A stretch of DNA of 64,000 nt from Aquibacillus salsiterrae (GCF_028416595.1 NZ_JAMQKC010000002.1:310001-374000), one strand, 5' to 3'. Counted from the stretch's first letter, positions 53,790 to 63,587 are shown. Notes: generated by a model from the sequence alone, not told the origin. Numbers and translations: made by a program.

Positions 53790-56135
53790 ATGAAATGACC
53801 TTATCACATTGGTCACTTGGAAGCTTAAGTCAAATTCAATTTGATTGTACATGATTGTGAACAACTCAAGACCTTCTTTTTGATACAATTGGATTGGGTC
53901 TTCTTGTTGGTAATGGCGCATGCCAACCCCTTCTTTTAATCGGTTCATCGTATCTAAGTGCATTATCCAATTTTTATCGATAATTGATATAGCAAGACCC
54001 TTAATGCTTTTTTGGATTTGTTCATTGTCTGTATAGACTTGAAGATTTTCCATATGATCGTTTAATAAAGGTCGGACGATCTCCTTAACATCTTGATTAC
54101 TTTCGAAGTTATTATTAAATTCGATCGGTTTAGTTAGGAACAAAATACTCTCAAGTCGATTCTTTAAAGTAGCAATGTCCCAATCTTCAACAACCGCGTC
54201 CTCTTTGCAATATTTTTCAATTAAATAGTCAGGAACGCTTTTCATGTGCTTCATTAACAGGGATAAAATATTATCAGATTCTAATAGCGAATCTCTTAAC
54301 CCGTAGATCACTTGGCGCTGGTCGTTGATAACGTTATCTAGCTTTAGGTTATACTCTCTAATTTGAGAATGGCTACCTTCACTTATCTTTTGAATCGTAT
54401 CAATAAATTTCTGTATATCCTTATTTAACACTAACCCGTCTTTAGCTGTTTTTAATGATGGAAGTTTATTTTCGACATCTTCTTTAGCGTAACGGTTCAT
54501 CATGTCATCTTCCATCGAAATAATAAACTGGGTAGACCCAGGATCACCTTGTCTGCCTGACCGTCCTTTCAGCTGATTGTCAATACGACGGCTTTCATGA
54601 CGCTCTGTACCAAGTACGTGCAAACCACCTAATTCTGCGACCCCTTCACCTAACATAATATCTGTGCCACGACCAGCCATGTTAGTCGCAATTGTAATTT
54701 GATTTAACTGACCAGCAAGTGAAATAAGATTTGCCTCTTGCTCGACACTTTTCGCATTTAACAGCTGATAAGGTAACTGTTCTGCGTCCAAATATTCTGC
54801 AACCTTTTCAGATTGTAAAATGGAAGATGTCCCAATTAGAATTGGTTGTCCTGTTTCATGTCTCTGTTTTACTTCTTCGACCATCCGTTTATACTTTTGT
54901 TCTTTCGTCATGTAAACTAAATCGGGCATGTCCTGTCTAATGATTGGTTTATTCGTTGGAATTTGGACAACATCCATATTGTAAATGTGTTGGAATTCAC
55001 TTTCTTCCGTTTTAGCTGTTCCTGTCATACCGGACAAAATCGGATACATTCGAAAATAGTTTTGCACGGTAATTGATGCTTGTGCTTTATTTTCTTCCGT
55101 TATCTTTAAATTTTCTTTCGCTTCAATTGCCTGGTGAAGACCGTCACTCAAGGAGCGACCTTCCATAATTCGTCCAGTATACATGTCAACGAGCTTTATT
55201 TCACCTTTATCAACAATGTAATCCACATCTCGCTCGAACATAACATGAGCCCGGAGTGATTGCATCATGTAATGGTTTAATGATTGATGCTCTAGATCAT
55301 AAAGGTTTGAGATTCCAAATGTCTTTTCAATTTTGTTTATCCCTGCTTCGGTTAAGCTGACCGTTCTGACTTCGCGGTCAAATGTATAGTGCTCATCCTC
55401 TTTAAATGATTTGGTTAATTTTGAACAGACATTGTGCAAGTTTTCACTGGGCATTGTTTTACCAGCAACGATAAGTGGTGTTTTTGCCTCATCAATTAAG
55501 ACGCTATCAATCTCGTCGACAATAGCATAAAAGTATGGACGTTGCACCTTTTGTTCAAGTGAATAGGCCATATTATCACGCAAATAATCAAAGCCAAACT
55601 CGGTACCAATCCCGTAAGTAATATCTGCTTTATATGCATCTTTCTTTTGATTTGGCTGGAGTCCTGGAACATTTAATCCAACAGTTAGTCCCAGAAATTC
55701 GTGTATTTTACCAATTAATTCATGGTCCCGTCTCGCTAAATATTCATTTACGGTGATTACATGGACCCCTTTTCCTTCCAAAGCACGAAGATAACTTGGT
55801 AATGACGCAACTAACGTTTTTCCTTCACCGGTAGGCATTTCGGAAATGTTACCTTCTAATAATACTAGCCCGCCAATTAACTGAACATCAAACGGCCGCA
55901 TACCTAAAACGCGTTTTGATGCTTCACGCACTACAGCAAAAGCGTCCACTTTTAGCTCATCAATTGTCTTGCCTTTTGCTATGTCATGTTTAAATGTAGT
56001 TGTCATTTCTCTTAATTGTTGGTCGCTATATGTTTCATATTCCGCTTCTTTTTCATTTATCTTATGAATGACTTTTTCATATTTTTTAAGGACACGTTCT
56101 TCTTTACGTTGATTCCAAAGTTCAACAACTTTCAC
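53745..56135 (-). CDS. secA2: Accessory Sec translocase ATPase SecA2
   Basis: This motor ATPase drives export of a subset of proteins, in S-layer Bacillus species the S-layer proteins, through SecYEG. The protein has about 796 residues, close to the 788 of the B. anthracis form. It has Walker A PTGEGKTLVASLP, the DEAD-type box AIVDEIDSVLIDEA, and motif-rich helicase regions TNMAGRGTDIMLGEGV and GRSGRQGDPGSTQF. It lacks the zinc-binding C-terminal tail of SecA1. The frame continues upstream to 56324, but GTG 56135 with AAGGGGAG and the start KVVELWNQRKEERVLKKYEKVIHKIN is the real start. The last 13 residues (KKSVGRLDHPRQA) come from the repeat. Confidence 0.95.
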   Translation of the reverse strand: MKVVELWNQRKEERVLKKYEKVIHKINEKEAEYETYSDQQLREMTTTFKHDIAKGKTIDELKVDAFAVVREASKRVLGMRPFDVQLIGGLVLLEGNISEMPTGEGKTLVASLPSYLRALEGKGVHVITVNEYLARRDHELIGKIHEFLGLTVGLNVPGLQPNQKKDAYKADITYGIGTEFGFDYLRDNMAYSLEQKVQRPYFYAIVDEIDSVLIDEAKTPLIVAGKTMPSENLHNVCSKLTKSFKEDEHYTFDREVRTVSLTEAGINKIEKTFGISNLYDLEHQSLNHYMMQSLRAHVMFERDVDYIVDKGEIKLVDMYTGRIMEGRSLSDGLHQAIEAKENLKITEENKAQASITVQNYFRMYPILSGMTGTAKTEESEFQHIYNMDVVQIPTNKPIIRQDMPDLVYMTKEQKYKRMVEEVKQRHETGQPILIGTSSILQSEKVAEYLDAEQLPYQLLNAKSVEQEANLISLAGQLNQITIATNMAGRGTDIMLGEGVAELGGLHVLGTERHESRRIDNQLKGRSGRQGDPGSTQFIISMEDDMMNRYAKEDVENKLPSLKTAKDGLVLNKDIQKFIDTIQKISEGSHSQIREYNLKLDNVINDQRQVIYGLRDSLLESDNILSLLMKHMKSVPDYLIEKYCKEDAVVEDWDIATLKNRLESILFLTKPIEFNNNFESNQDVKEIVRPLLNDHMENLQVYTDNEQIQKSIKGLAISIIDKNWIMHLDTMNRLKEGVGMRHYQQEDPIQLYQKEGLELFTIMYNQIEFDLSFQVTNVIRSFHNKKSVGRLDHPRQA

Positions 56136-56454
56136 TGTGTATACTCCCCTTATATCAAATGGTGACAATTCATAATCTCTATCGACTAGTATATCATGAA
56201 TAAATAGGAGAGACACCCATATCGGGGATAACCAATATATAACAGAATTATAATTTTTAGTTAATATTTCAAGTGATGTGTTTTCACTATCGAAAATCGT
56301 GGTACAATATAATAATGGAATCATGTATGAATCCTATCATTATCGCACTATTACATATTTTGACAAAATGAACGGAAACTATAAAACAAATTAAGGTTAC
56401 TGCGACTAATAACAATATAAGTTTATCCGCAGTTATACTCCCTTATTTTTTTAA

Positions 56455-56491
56455 AAAAAAGCGCAAGTCGTGTGCTGCGTTAGACATCTTA
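56455..56491. repeat. Dispersed repeat, copy 8 (degenerate, inverted)
   Basis: AAAAAGCGCAAGTCG and GCGTTAGACA, read on the other strand, resemble the right part of the copy at 9505-9567. The 401-base gap between secA2 and the csaB-type gene (56136-56536) otherwise shows only AT-rich DNA. Confidence 0.5.
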
Positions 56492-56536
56492 GAATTATAT
56501 ACAATTGTATCTTATAAAAAAAGGATTGAAGTCTTT

Positions 56537-58783
56537 ATGGCGATGGCGATTGGCATTGTCGGGAATTATGGAAACAATAACAAGGGTGATGAAGCAATTC
56601 TACAAGGCATCATAATACAGCTTAAGAAGTATTATCATATAAGTCCTGCAGATATCGTCGTTTTTTCCAACCATCCCGAGCAGACACGGAAGATGTATGG
56701 TGTACAAGCTGCACCACTTTATTACAAAAAAAATAATAACTATTTAACGTTGGTAACAACAATGAGGAAAAACTTTTCCGTTATAAAAAAGCTAGATTTA
56801 CTCATTGTTGGTGGTGGCGGTATTTTAATGGACTTATATGGTAGCGAAGCATTTCTGTTTGGGATGTATGGATGGCTTGGAAAGCTGACAAAGACACCCG
56901 TGGTCATCTATGGAGTTGGTGCTGGCCCAATCCTTTCTAAACAAGGTGAGTTGCTGCTCAGGTCGTTAGCCCATATTGCAAGGCTAACGACAGTAAGAGA
57001 CCCTGAATCGAAAAAATTACTTCAGTCTATCGGAGTGAAATCGCCGATTCACGTTATTGGGGACCCTGCTTTTCAGTTGCCTATGCCAATAGAAGTAAAT
57101 CGACAAAAGAAGCCATTGAAAATTGGTGTGACTGCTGTTCCATTTTACCATGGCAGCTATTGGCCAGAGGAAAATCTTTCGTTATATCAAAATTACATAA
57201 CTGGTATGGCGGAAAATTTAGATAGGATACTTCATAACTATCCAAACGTAGAAGTCAATTTTTTTGCAACGAAATACCCACAGGATTTAATGGTTACGAA
57301 AGAAATTAAAGCATTGATGCAATATAAAGATCGTTGCACCATTAATGAACACGTAATGGAACCGAATGACATTGTCGGTTTTGCTGCCGAACAAGATATA
57401 GTTATTGGTACAAGGTTACATTCGTTGATTTTATCACTCGTCTCCGAGACACCTGTTATCGCTGTTTCCTATCATCACAAGGTGCTAGACTTTATGAACA
57501 TGATTGAATGTCAAGATTACGTCGTTCCGATTGAAGGACTTCATGACCAAACAGATTTATTTCTCCGTCCATTTGAGCAGATGGATAAAGATTGGGACAA
57601 AACAACGAGCATGTTTAAACAGGTTGCCGACAAGATGAAATACAAGGCAGATAAAGGTATGCAACTTGTGAAACAACAAACTGAAAATAAGAATAATCCT
57701 AACGTGCTCGTGTTAAGTAACATGTATCCATCTAAATATTCAAAAACATTTGGAATATTTGTCAAAAATCAAGTCGAGCTTTTACAGGAAAAAGGCGTAA
57801 CAGTTGATGTTTCGGCAATTTCGGACCCTAGAAAAGGAAAGATTCGTGTCATTAGCAAATATCTATCTTTTTTCGTGAAAAATATCGGTACACTATTGTT
57901 CAAAGGCGGGAAATATGATGCGGTGCATGTTCATTATATTTTCCCAACAGGCTTAATCGGTCTTTTGTATAAACGTCTATTTAATACGCGGTTAATCGTT
58001 ACTTCGCATGGTGGCGACATCGATCAAATGATTAGGAAAAGTTCACGGGCAAGAAGGTATACAGACCAAATATTACAGCAATCCGACCATGTGATTGCTG
58101 TTGGAGATAAACTGAAACAGGATATCCATGAGAATTTCTCGGTAGAATTGGATAAAATTTCTGTCATCAACATGGGCGTTAACCGTGATGTTTTTCATCC
58201 TATAGATCAACAAACGGTACGACGACAGCTAGGAATTGCGCCTGAGGAAAAATTGCTGTTGTTTGTCGGTAATTTAATTGAAGCGAAGGGACTAATGGAT
58301 TTAGTCGATGCCTTTAAGCTCGTTAAACAGTACGAACAGAAAGCTGCCCTTCATTTAATTGGGGAACCTAAAAATGCAGCTTTCTTTAAGAAATTAAAAG
58401 AGACGATTGCTGACGAACGAGACATAACAATCCATGACGCATTGCCACAGCAAGAGATTGCACAATGGATGTCTGCTGCAGATATTTTTGTCTTACCTTC
58501 TCACATTGAAGGGTTTGGTTTAGTTGCACTAGAGGCGATGGCATGCGAGATACCGGTAGTTGGTACAAACATTGGAGGATTAACTTATTTATTAGATGAA
58601 GGACGCGGGTTAAAAGCAGAAGTGAAAAACCCTGAAGGTCTGGCTAAACAAATCATTACCCTACTTGGTGACCCGGAGCTTAAAAAGCAAATCATTAAAC
58701 GGGCACTGCGGAAAGTAGAAGAATACGATCAACAAAAACTAGTCGACGACGTCATTAAGTTATATACAATCAGAAAAGCGTAA
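56537..58783 (+). CDS. csaB: CsaB-type polysaccharide pyruvyl transferase fused to a family 4 glycosyltransferase
   Basis: CsaB pyruvylates the secondary cell wall polymer, the anchor of SLH-domain S-layer proteins. This 748-residue protein joins a pyruvyl transferase (about 1-365: GNYGNNNKGDEAILQG, LIVGGGGILMDLYG, VYGVGAGP, IGTRLHSLILSL) to a second domain (about 385-748). The second domain has a GT4 fold: NMYPSKYSKTFGIFVKNQVELL, GRDVFHP, and EGFGLVALEAMACEIPVVG with the E-x7-E pair. CsaB is normally a single domain of about 360 residues, so the fusion is unusual; it suggests that sugar addition and pyruvylation of the polymer are coupled. The last two codons and the stop belong to a dispersed repeat. 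Confidence 0.9.
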   Translation: MAMAIGIVGNYGNNNKGDEAILQGIIIQLKKYYHISPADIVVFSNHPEQTRKMYGVQAAPLYYKKNNNYLTLVTTMRKNFSVIKKLDLLIVGGGGILMDLYGSEAFLFGMYGWLGKLTKTPVVIYGVGAGPILSKQGELLLRSLAHIARLTTVRDPESKKLLQSIGVKSPIHVIGDPAFQLPMPIEVNRQKKPLKIGVTAVPFYHGSYWPEENLSLYQNYITGMAENLDRILHNYPNVEVNFFATKYPQDLMVTKEIKALMQYKDRCTINEHVMEPNDIVGFAAEQDIVIGTRLHSLILSLVSETPVIAVSYHHKVLDFMNMIECQDYVVPIEGLHDQTDLFLRPFEQMDKDWDKTTSMFKQVADKMKYKADKGMQLVKQQTENKNNPNVLVLSNMYPSKYSKTFGIFVKNQVELLQEKGVTVDVSAISDPRKGKIRVISKYLSFFVKNIGTLLFKGGKYDAVHVHYIFPTGLIGLLYKRLFNTRLIVTSHGGDIDQMIRKSSRARRYTDQILQQSDHVIAVGDKLKQDIHENFSVELDKISVINMGVNRDVFHPIDQQTVRRQLGIAPEEKLLLFVGNLIEAKGLMDLVDAFKLVKQYEQKAALHLIGEPKNAAFFKKLKETIADERDITIHDALPQQEIAQWMSAADIFVLPSHIEGFGLVALEAMACEIPVVGTNIGGLTYLLDEGRGLKAEVKNPEGLAKQIITLLGDPELKKQIIKRALRKVEEYDQQKLVDDVIKLYTIRKA

Positions 58784-58880
58784 GCGCCTTGAAAGTCCCG
58801 ACAGGCTAGGCGCTTACGCTGGACGTGGCTGTCGCTCGATGTTATCCACGCTTGGATTGTTTTTATACTTTCTTTTCTTG
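58774..58880. repeat. Dispersed repeat, copy 9 (subtype B, inverted)
   Basis: AGCGTAAGCGCCT and AGGCGCTTACGCT form a perfect 13-bp stem, followed by GGACGTGGCTGTCGCTCGAT and TTATCCACGCTTGGATTG. The stop codon of the csaB fusion (TAA at 58781-58783) lies inside the left arm. It is the inverted counterpart of the copy at 36184. Confidence 0.85.
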
Positions 58881-58889
58881 TAAAAAAAG

Positions 58890-58920
58890 GAAGAGCTTCT
58901 ATGAAAAATAGAAGCTCTTC
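58890..58920. terminator. Hairpin terminator candidate
   Basis: GAAGAGCTTCTAT and ATAGAAGCTCTTC form a 13-bp stem with a 5-base loop. The A7 run before it favours the minus strand; on the plus strand the T tract is short. Confidence 0.6.
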
Positions 58921-58953
58921 TTACATCAGTGCTTGAAGGAAAGGGGTGTTCTA

Positions 58954-60405
58954 TTGCAATTTTTAAAAATTGTTGGAGCAGTAGCTGCTATTAATATGGT
59001 AGCGAGGCTATTTGGTTTTTTTCGAGAGGTAGTTATCGGTTATCAATATGGCACAAGTTATCAAGCGGACAGTATCATTACGGCCTTTACTATCCCTAAT
59101 TTTCTATATTTAGTGCTCGGTGGAGCAATTACAACAGCATTTATCTCTATTTACAGTAAATTAGAGGACAGGCGTGACGAAGCATTTTTGAAGACGTTGT
59201 TTACAGGACTAACCGTTGTCGTTGGTGCTGTAACTTTATTATTTATGGTTATTCCAAATTTTTGGATCAAATTGTTTTTCGCAGGTATGTCAGACGAAGC
59301 ATATCTACTCACGCGTGACTTATTTGTGTGGATGGCACCGTCGACTTTTTTCTTAGTTATTTCCATGTGGCTTAGCGGTGTACTTAATGTCCACAATAAA
59401 TACCAATTTTCTGCTTTTTCAACATTAGTATTTAATGGCCTTTTTCTAATTGCTGGAATTGTTTTTTACCCAACCATTGGAGCGTTTGCTTACGGAATTG
59501 GTGCAACAATAGCAGCAATACTGATGGCTGTTGTATTGTTTTGGTATGTGAAGAGGACAAAGATAGTTCCACTTAGCTTTGGTTTTGAAAAAATGCCTGA
59601 GTTAAAGCGGTTCTTGAAGCTTGCATTACCGATCCTGTTTGGCGGGGCGACCCTACAGTTCTATTTTTTCATCCAACGAATTTATGCGACTGGTTTACCG
59701 GACGGGGCCATCGCTTCTTTGAATTATGCTTCCAAAATGACACAATTTCCACAAGCTATTTTAATGACAGCAGTTACAACGGTTATTTATCCAATGCTTG
59801 CCAAACTAACAGCGAGTACGGACAGGGGGAAATTGGAAGCACACTACCGAAAAGGAATACGCTTGCTTTTTGTTCTATTAATTCCGGCTACCGTGTTTGT
59901 TTATGTTTATGCAAAAGAAATAATTACGGTTATCTTTCAATATGGCAATTTCACAGTGGATTCAACGAACCAAACCTATCCATTGTTACAAGTATTCTCT
60001 TGGTCAATGGTCGCACTCGCTATTAACATGTATATAACAAGATTCTTTTACGCGTTAGAAAATTCTTACTTACCAGTTGTATTTAATATATTGTCTGTGT
60101 TTGGTGTTAACATTCTGGTCATTCAGTTGTTTATCGAAACGCAAGGGGCTAATGCGATTGCCTTAGGTACGTCAATTAGTACTATTTTTAACATGATTTG
60201 TATGATGCTCTTAGCGAAAAGGATGTACCATTTTTCCTTATTTACTAAAAAGATTGGTATGAAAATGATTGGTTATCTGCTACTCTCAACAGCACTAATC
60301 GCTGGCTTTTCCTTTGTTGCGATACCGTTTATGCTAGTTGACGTAACCATAGGAGGGGTTATCACAGCTATCTCTATAGTAATCGGGATGAAAGTCTTTC
60401 AATAA
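58954..60405 (+). CDS. murJ: Lipid II flippase MurJ-like (MviN family) protein
   Basis: The 483-residue polytopic membrane protein has about 14 helices and the MurJ start FLKIVGAVAAINMVARLFGFFREVVIGYQYG, then SIITAFTIPNFLYLVLGGAITTAFI (about 37-60) and LRRFLK-type linkers. It flips lipid-linked wall precursors across the membrane. Near csaB it may serve the secondary wall polymer rather than peptidoglycan (inference). The frame opens at 58933, but TTG 58954 after AAAGGGGTG is the better start. It lacks a downstream partner gene. Confidence 0.92.
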   Translation: MQFLKIVGAVAAINMVARLFGFFREVVIGYQYGTSYQADSIITAFTIPNFLYLVLGGAITTAFISIYSKLEDRRDEAFLKTLFTGLTVVVGAVTLLFMVIPNFWIKLFFAGMSDEAYLLTRDLFVWMAPSTFFLVISMWLSGVLNVHNKYQFSAFSTLVFNGLFLIAGIVFYPTIGAFAYGIGATIAAILMAVVLFWYVKRTKIVPLSFGFEKMPELKRFLKLALPILFGGATLQFYFFIQRIYATGLPDGAIASLNYASKMTQFPQAILMTAVTTVIYPMLAKLTASTDRGKLEAHYRKGIRLLFVLLIPATVFVYVYAKEIITVIFQYGNFTVDSTNQTYPLLQVFSWSMVALAINMYITRFFYALENSYLPVVFNILSVFGVNILVIQLFIETQGANAIALGTSISTIFNMICMMLLAKRMYHFSLFTKKIGMKMIGYLLLSTALIAGFSFVAIPFMLVDVTIGGVITAISIVIGMKVFQ

Positions 60406-60417
60406 TAACGTTACTGA

Positions 60418-60447
60418 AGCGAACTCGTAAACTGGGTTCGCTTTTTC
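60418..60447 (+). terminator. Hairpin terminator after murJ
   Basis: GCGAAC (60419-60424) pairs with GTTCGC (60436-60441), followed by five T. Confidence 0.75.
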
Positions 60448-60451
60448 TAGC

Positions 60452-60512
60452 AAGATAAGAAGGTATAAAAAGATCCAAGAACTGTCTAGCTCCAGGCTTC
60501 TTGCGCTTTTCC
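60452..60512. repeat. Dispersed palindromic repeat, copy 10
   Basis: AGATAAGAAGGTATAAAAAG, then ATCCAAGAACTGTCTAGCTC and CTTGCGCTTTTC. The remaining bases up to 60729 are AT-rich with no clear element. Confidence 0.75.
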
Positions 60513-60729
60513 TGCTTTGATGCTCAAATCCAGTGCTTCCATCAAAAAAGTTTTGACTAAAAGGACTAAAACTGACAGGATTATACATGGTAATAAAAAA
60601 ACTTGAGTCTTCCTATCTATTTTTGCCATTTTTTGTAGAACTAATGACAAATTTCATGATATTCTATCATTACTAGACACGAAAAAAATAAGAATCATAA
60701 CTTTGATGATAGAGCATGGGGGGTAAATA

Positions 60730-61917
60730 ATGGCAAACAGGAAGATAGTGACCGGATTATTGACAGTGATAGCCTTAATAAGTCTTTTTCCAACAATTGT
60801 ATTAGGTTCGACAGACACAGATGCAATCCAAACGGTAAAATCCTATGATTCTGTTCAACCAACAAAGGAATGGACAATAGAATTTAATACGGAAATGGAC
60901 GACGAATCGATTAACAATCAGACCATTTATGTAGAAGACAGTAATCAAAATAAAATACCGGCAACCGTTTATTTGACCGATGATAAACGAAAAGCAAAGG
61001 TAATCCCTCCAAATGGCGGATATGCAGCAGGTGAAACATATAAGCTGACTGTAACTGGTCAAGTTTATTCAACAGATAAACTATTGATTAAACAGGGCTA
61101 TGCGATCGAATTCACGATTGAAGCGAAAGAGGTAGCTTCAGATAAGTCAGTTGTTTCCTTTGGTGTCGTTACTGCTGATATCTTGAATGTTCGGGGTGGA
61201 CCAAGTACAAGTTCTGAAAAACTAGGTAAACTAGAATACGGGGATGTTGTCGAAATATATTCGTTTGATGGGTCTTGGGCCAAAATCGAGTACAATGGCC
61301 AAGATGCGTATTTACATAAAGATTATTTGAAACTTAAAAGCGTAAGTGGGGCCACAGTAATTGAAGGTCTAAATGTTGTGATTGATGCAGGCCATGGTGG
61401 GCAAGACCCAGGAGCATTAAAAAATGACTTGCAAGAAAAAGACCTCAATCTAGACGTCTCACTCAAAGTTGCAGACAAGCTTAAAGAATTAGGCGCGAAT
61501 CCTATATTGACAAGGTCGACAGATGAATTTTTAGAGCTTTACGAACGAGTAAAATATTCAAATAATAATCTTGGGGATATTTTTGTAAGCATTCATGTTA
61601 ACTCAGCGGTATCTACAGCAAGTGGAGCAGAAGTTTATTACAATGAGGGGAAGGGATTAAACGAGATGGAGAGTATACTTCTAGCTCAAAAAATCCAAGA
61701 CCAGCTTGTTGAGCTAGTGGATATGCACGACCGTGGGATTAAGCAAGGGGATTTCTATGTGATCCGAGAAAACGAAACACCAGCAGCATTAGTTGAACTC
61801 GGTTTTATTACAAACGATGATGATCGTAAAAAACTAGAATCCGACGAATACCGCACATTGTTTGCAGAAGCAATTACCCAAGGAATTGTCGACTATTTTA
61901 AGGAAGCAGTCAATTAA
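60730..61917 (+). CDS. Secreted N-acetylmuramoyl-L-alanine amidase with Ig-like and SH3 domains
   Basis: This cell-wall hydrolase cleaves the amide bond between MurNAc and L-Ala. The 395-residue protein has a signal peptide (about 1-27), an SbsA-type Ig-like domain (about 33-130; VQPTKEWTIEFNTEMDDESI), a bacterial SH3 domain (about 145-205; LNVRGGPSTSSEKLGKLEYGD) and an Amidase_3 domain (about 213-395). Zinc ligands are seen in DAGHGGQDPGA (His), QEKDLNLDVS (Glu) and VSIHVNS (His), and the catalytic Glu in LVELGFITND. It has its own ribosome site (GGGGGG) and is probably a single-gene unit. Its Ig-like domain is closely related to those at 48295 and 62131. Confidence 0.93.
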   Translation: MANRKIVTGLLTVIALISLFPTIVLGSTDTDAIQTVKSYDSVQPTKEWTIEFNTEMDDESINNQTIYVEDSNQNKIPATVYLTDDKRKAKVIPPNGGYAAGETYKLTVTGQVYSTDKLLIKQGYAIEFTIEAKEVASDKSVVSFGVVTADILNVRGGPSTSSEKLGKLEYGDVVEIYSFDGSWAKIEYNGQDAYLHKDYLKLKSVSGATVIEGLNVVIDAGHGGQDPGALKNDLQEKDLNLDVSLKVADKLKELGANPILTRSTDEFLELYERVKYSNNNLGDIFVSIHVNSAVSTASGAEVYYNEGKGLNEMESILLAQKIQDQLVELVDMHDRGIKQGDFYVIRENETPAALVELGFITNDDDRKKLESDEYRTLFAEAITQGIVDYFKEAVN

Positions 61918-62130
61918 TAAAGTATATAAATTGTGTGGGGGAACAGATTTCGATGTTTCTCTAGGTATTTCCCAGGAAATATCTGTCGATTATTGATTGT
62001 TGTTTGTCAGTCACTAGCTTAAGGTGCCGAAGTATTTGTTAAAATGTGTAGAATTACCCTATTAAATTAAATCTAACAATAATATAATAATAGATATGTG
62101 AAAAAGCGGGATAGGGAGGATTACAACTAC

Positions 62131-63525
62131 ATGAGAAAACAAATACTGCTTGCACTTCTCTTTACTATGATTCTATCAATCGCTATTACCCAAATCAGTT
62201 CGACAATTGTTTCAGGAGAAAGTGATGGGAAGTCAGATCAACAGACAATTAAGCAATGGGATGGTAAATTTGGGGTCGCCGAGGATAAGGTGTGGACAAT
62301 TACCTTTAATACGAAAATGGATGGGGCATCTTTTACAAATGACAATGTTTACGTTATTAACAAGGAAACAGGAAAGAAGCACCCAATTACATATCAATTG
62401 AAGGATGATGGAAAAGCACTTACTGTTACACCAAAAGAGCCATATGCCTTCCATCAAACATACACACTTTACATCGGGAGCACGGTGAAATCAGCTGAAG
62501 AAATGGTTATGTCTAAGGCGATTGAAATGTCCTTTTTCATCTCCAAGCCTTATGTCGTTGCGGACATGAGTTATCAGCCAATTAACTCCTTTGATAGCTT
62601 ACGAGAAGCAAGAGCAAACGTAAACCCAGATAACCAGGTTGTCATGAAAGATGGGAAAGTCAGATGGATGAAATCAGGAATTGTTCGAACCAACAGATTT
62701 ACAAACATATATGATAGTGAACTTCTTACATCTAACAGTACCTATGTCGCTGGCCAATCGGAAATGGAATATGTAGGTTCAACGGAACGAGCGATTGCTA
62801 TCCGAGTTGCTGGTCGGGCAGGGTTTGTCTCGCCGGATGACGTTTCATTAATTCCAACCAAGCTCATCGGTGGAAACCAATCATTTTACAAAAATATCAA
62901 CGGCGATCTATACCATTATGTTTTTGCAAATGGTGAGTTCGGTGTTTATAAATATGGCAAATCACCAGCAACAATTAATGAAGGCGAAACGGTTTATAGT
63001 TGGGATGGAAAAACCTTTAAAGGGAAAACGTATAGCTTTTTAAACCAATATAATTTACGTGAAAAATCCTTTGCAACCGCGGAGCAAATTGATGCCTATA
63101 TTAAAGCGCAAAAGCCTGATAGCCCGTTAATCGGCTTAGGAAACGTATTTGTTGAGATGCAAGAGAAATATAATATTAATGCCCTATATTTAATGGCGCA
63201 TGCCATCCATGAGAGTGCGTGGGGATTAAGTAAGATTGCCAAAGATAAGAATAATCTGTACGGTATTAAAGCGACAGATAGCAACCCGTATGGAAACGCA
63301 GACGTATTCAACTCGTTTGAGGATTCTGTTAGATATGCGGCTCAGTTCATTTCTTCTACCTATTTAACAGAGGGAAACTTCCGTTACAACGGCACCTATT
63401 TAGGTAACAAAGCATCTGGTATGAATGTTAAATATGCAAGTGATCCATTTTGGGGGCAAAAAATTGCTGGTCAAATGTACCGAGCAGAAATGTGGATGAA
63501 AACTAATAATGTCATAGACAAATAG
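62131..63525 (+). CDS. Secreted N-acetylglucosaminidase with Ig-like domain
   Basis: This peptidoglycan or wall-polymer hydrolase is predicted to cleave after GlcNAc. The 464-residue protein has a signal peptide (about 1-27), an SbsA-type Ig-like domain (about 45-145; EDKVWTITFNTKMDGASF), a middle domain with no clear family and a C-terminal glucosaminidase domain (about 335-464). That last domain has MAHAIHESAWGLSKIAKDKNNLYGIKA, with the catalytic Glu in the HES motif, and SFEDSVRYAAQFISSTYL. A longer frame begins at GTG 62098, but GGGAGG before ATG 62131 and the signal peptide favour the later start. It follows the amidase by 213 bases. Confidence 0.9.
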   Translation: MRKQILLALLFTMILSIAITQISSTIVSGESDGKSDQQTIKQWDGKFGVAEDKVWTITFNTKMDGASFTNDNVYVINKETGKKHPITYQLKDDGKALTVTPKEPYAFHQTYTLYIGSTVKSAEEMVMSKAIEMSFFISKPYVVADMSYQPINSFDSLREARANVNPDNQVVMKDGKVRWMKSGIVRTNRFTNIYDSELLTSNSTYVAGQSEMEYVGSTERAIAIRVAGRAGFVSPDDVSLIPTKLIGGNQSFYKNINGDLYHYVFANGEFGVYKYGKSPATINEGETVYSWDGKTFKGKTYSFLNQYNLREKSFATAEQIDAYIKAQKPDSPLIGLGNVFVEMQEKYNINALYLMAHAIHESAWGLSKIAKDKNNLYGIKATDSNPYGNADVFNSFEDSVRYAAQFISSTYLTEGNFRYNGTYLGNKASGMNVKYASDPFWGQKIAGQMYRAEMWMKTNNVIDK

Positions 63526-63544
63526 GAAAGAATACAACCTAGAG

Positions 63545-63578
63545 AAAACCCTACTAAGTGTTTAGTTAGTAGGGTTTT
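63545..63578. terminator. Bidirectional hairpin terminator
   Basis: A 13-bp perfect stem (63545-63557 with 63566-63578) has AAAA and TTTT at its base, ending the glucosaminidase gene. Confidence 0.85.
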
Positions 63579-63587
63579 AATTTTAGA

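Noticed and set aside
56136-56324. N-terminal extension of the secA2 frame with a hydrophobic stretch
   Set aside because: SecA proteins are cytoplasmic and begin at about the GTG at 56135, which has a good ribosome site. The extension has neither a ribosome site nor similarity to SecA.
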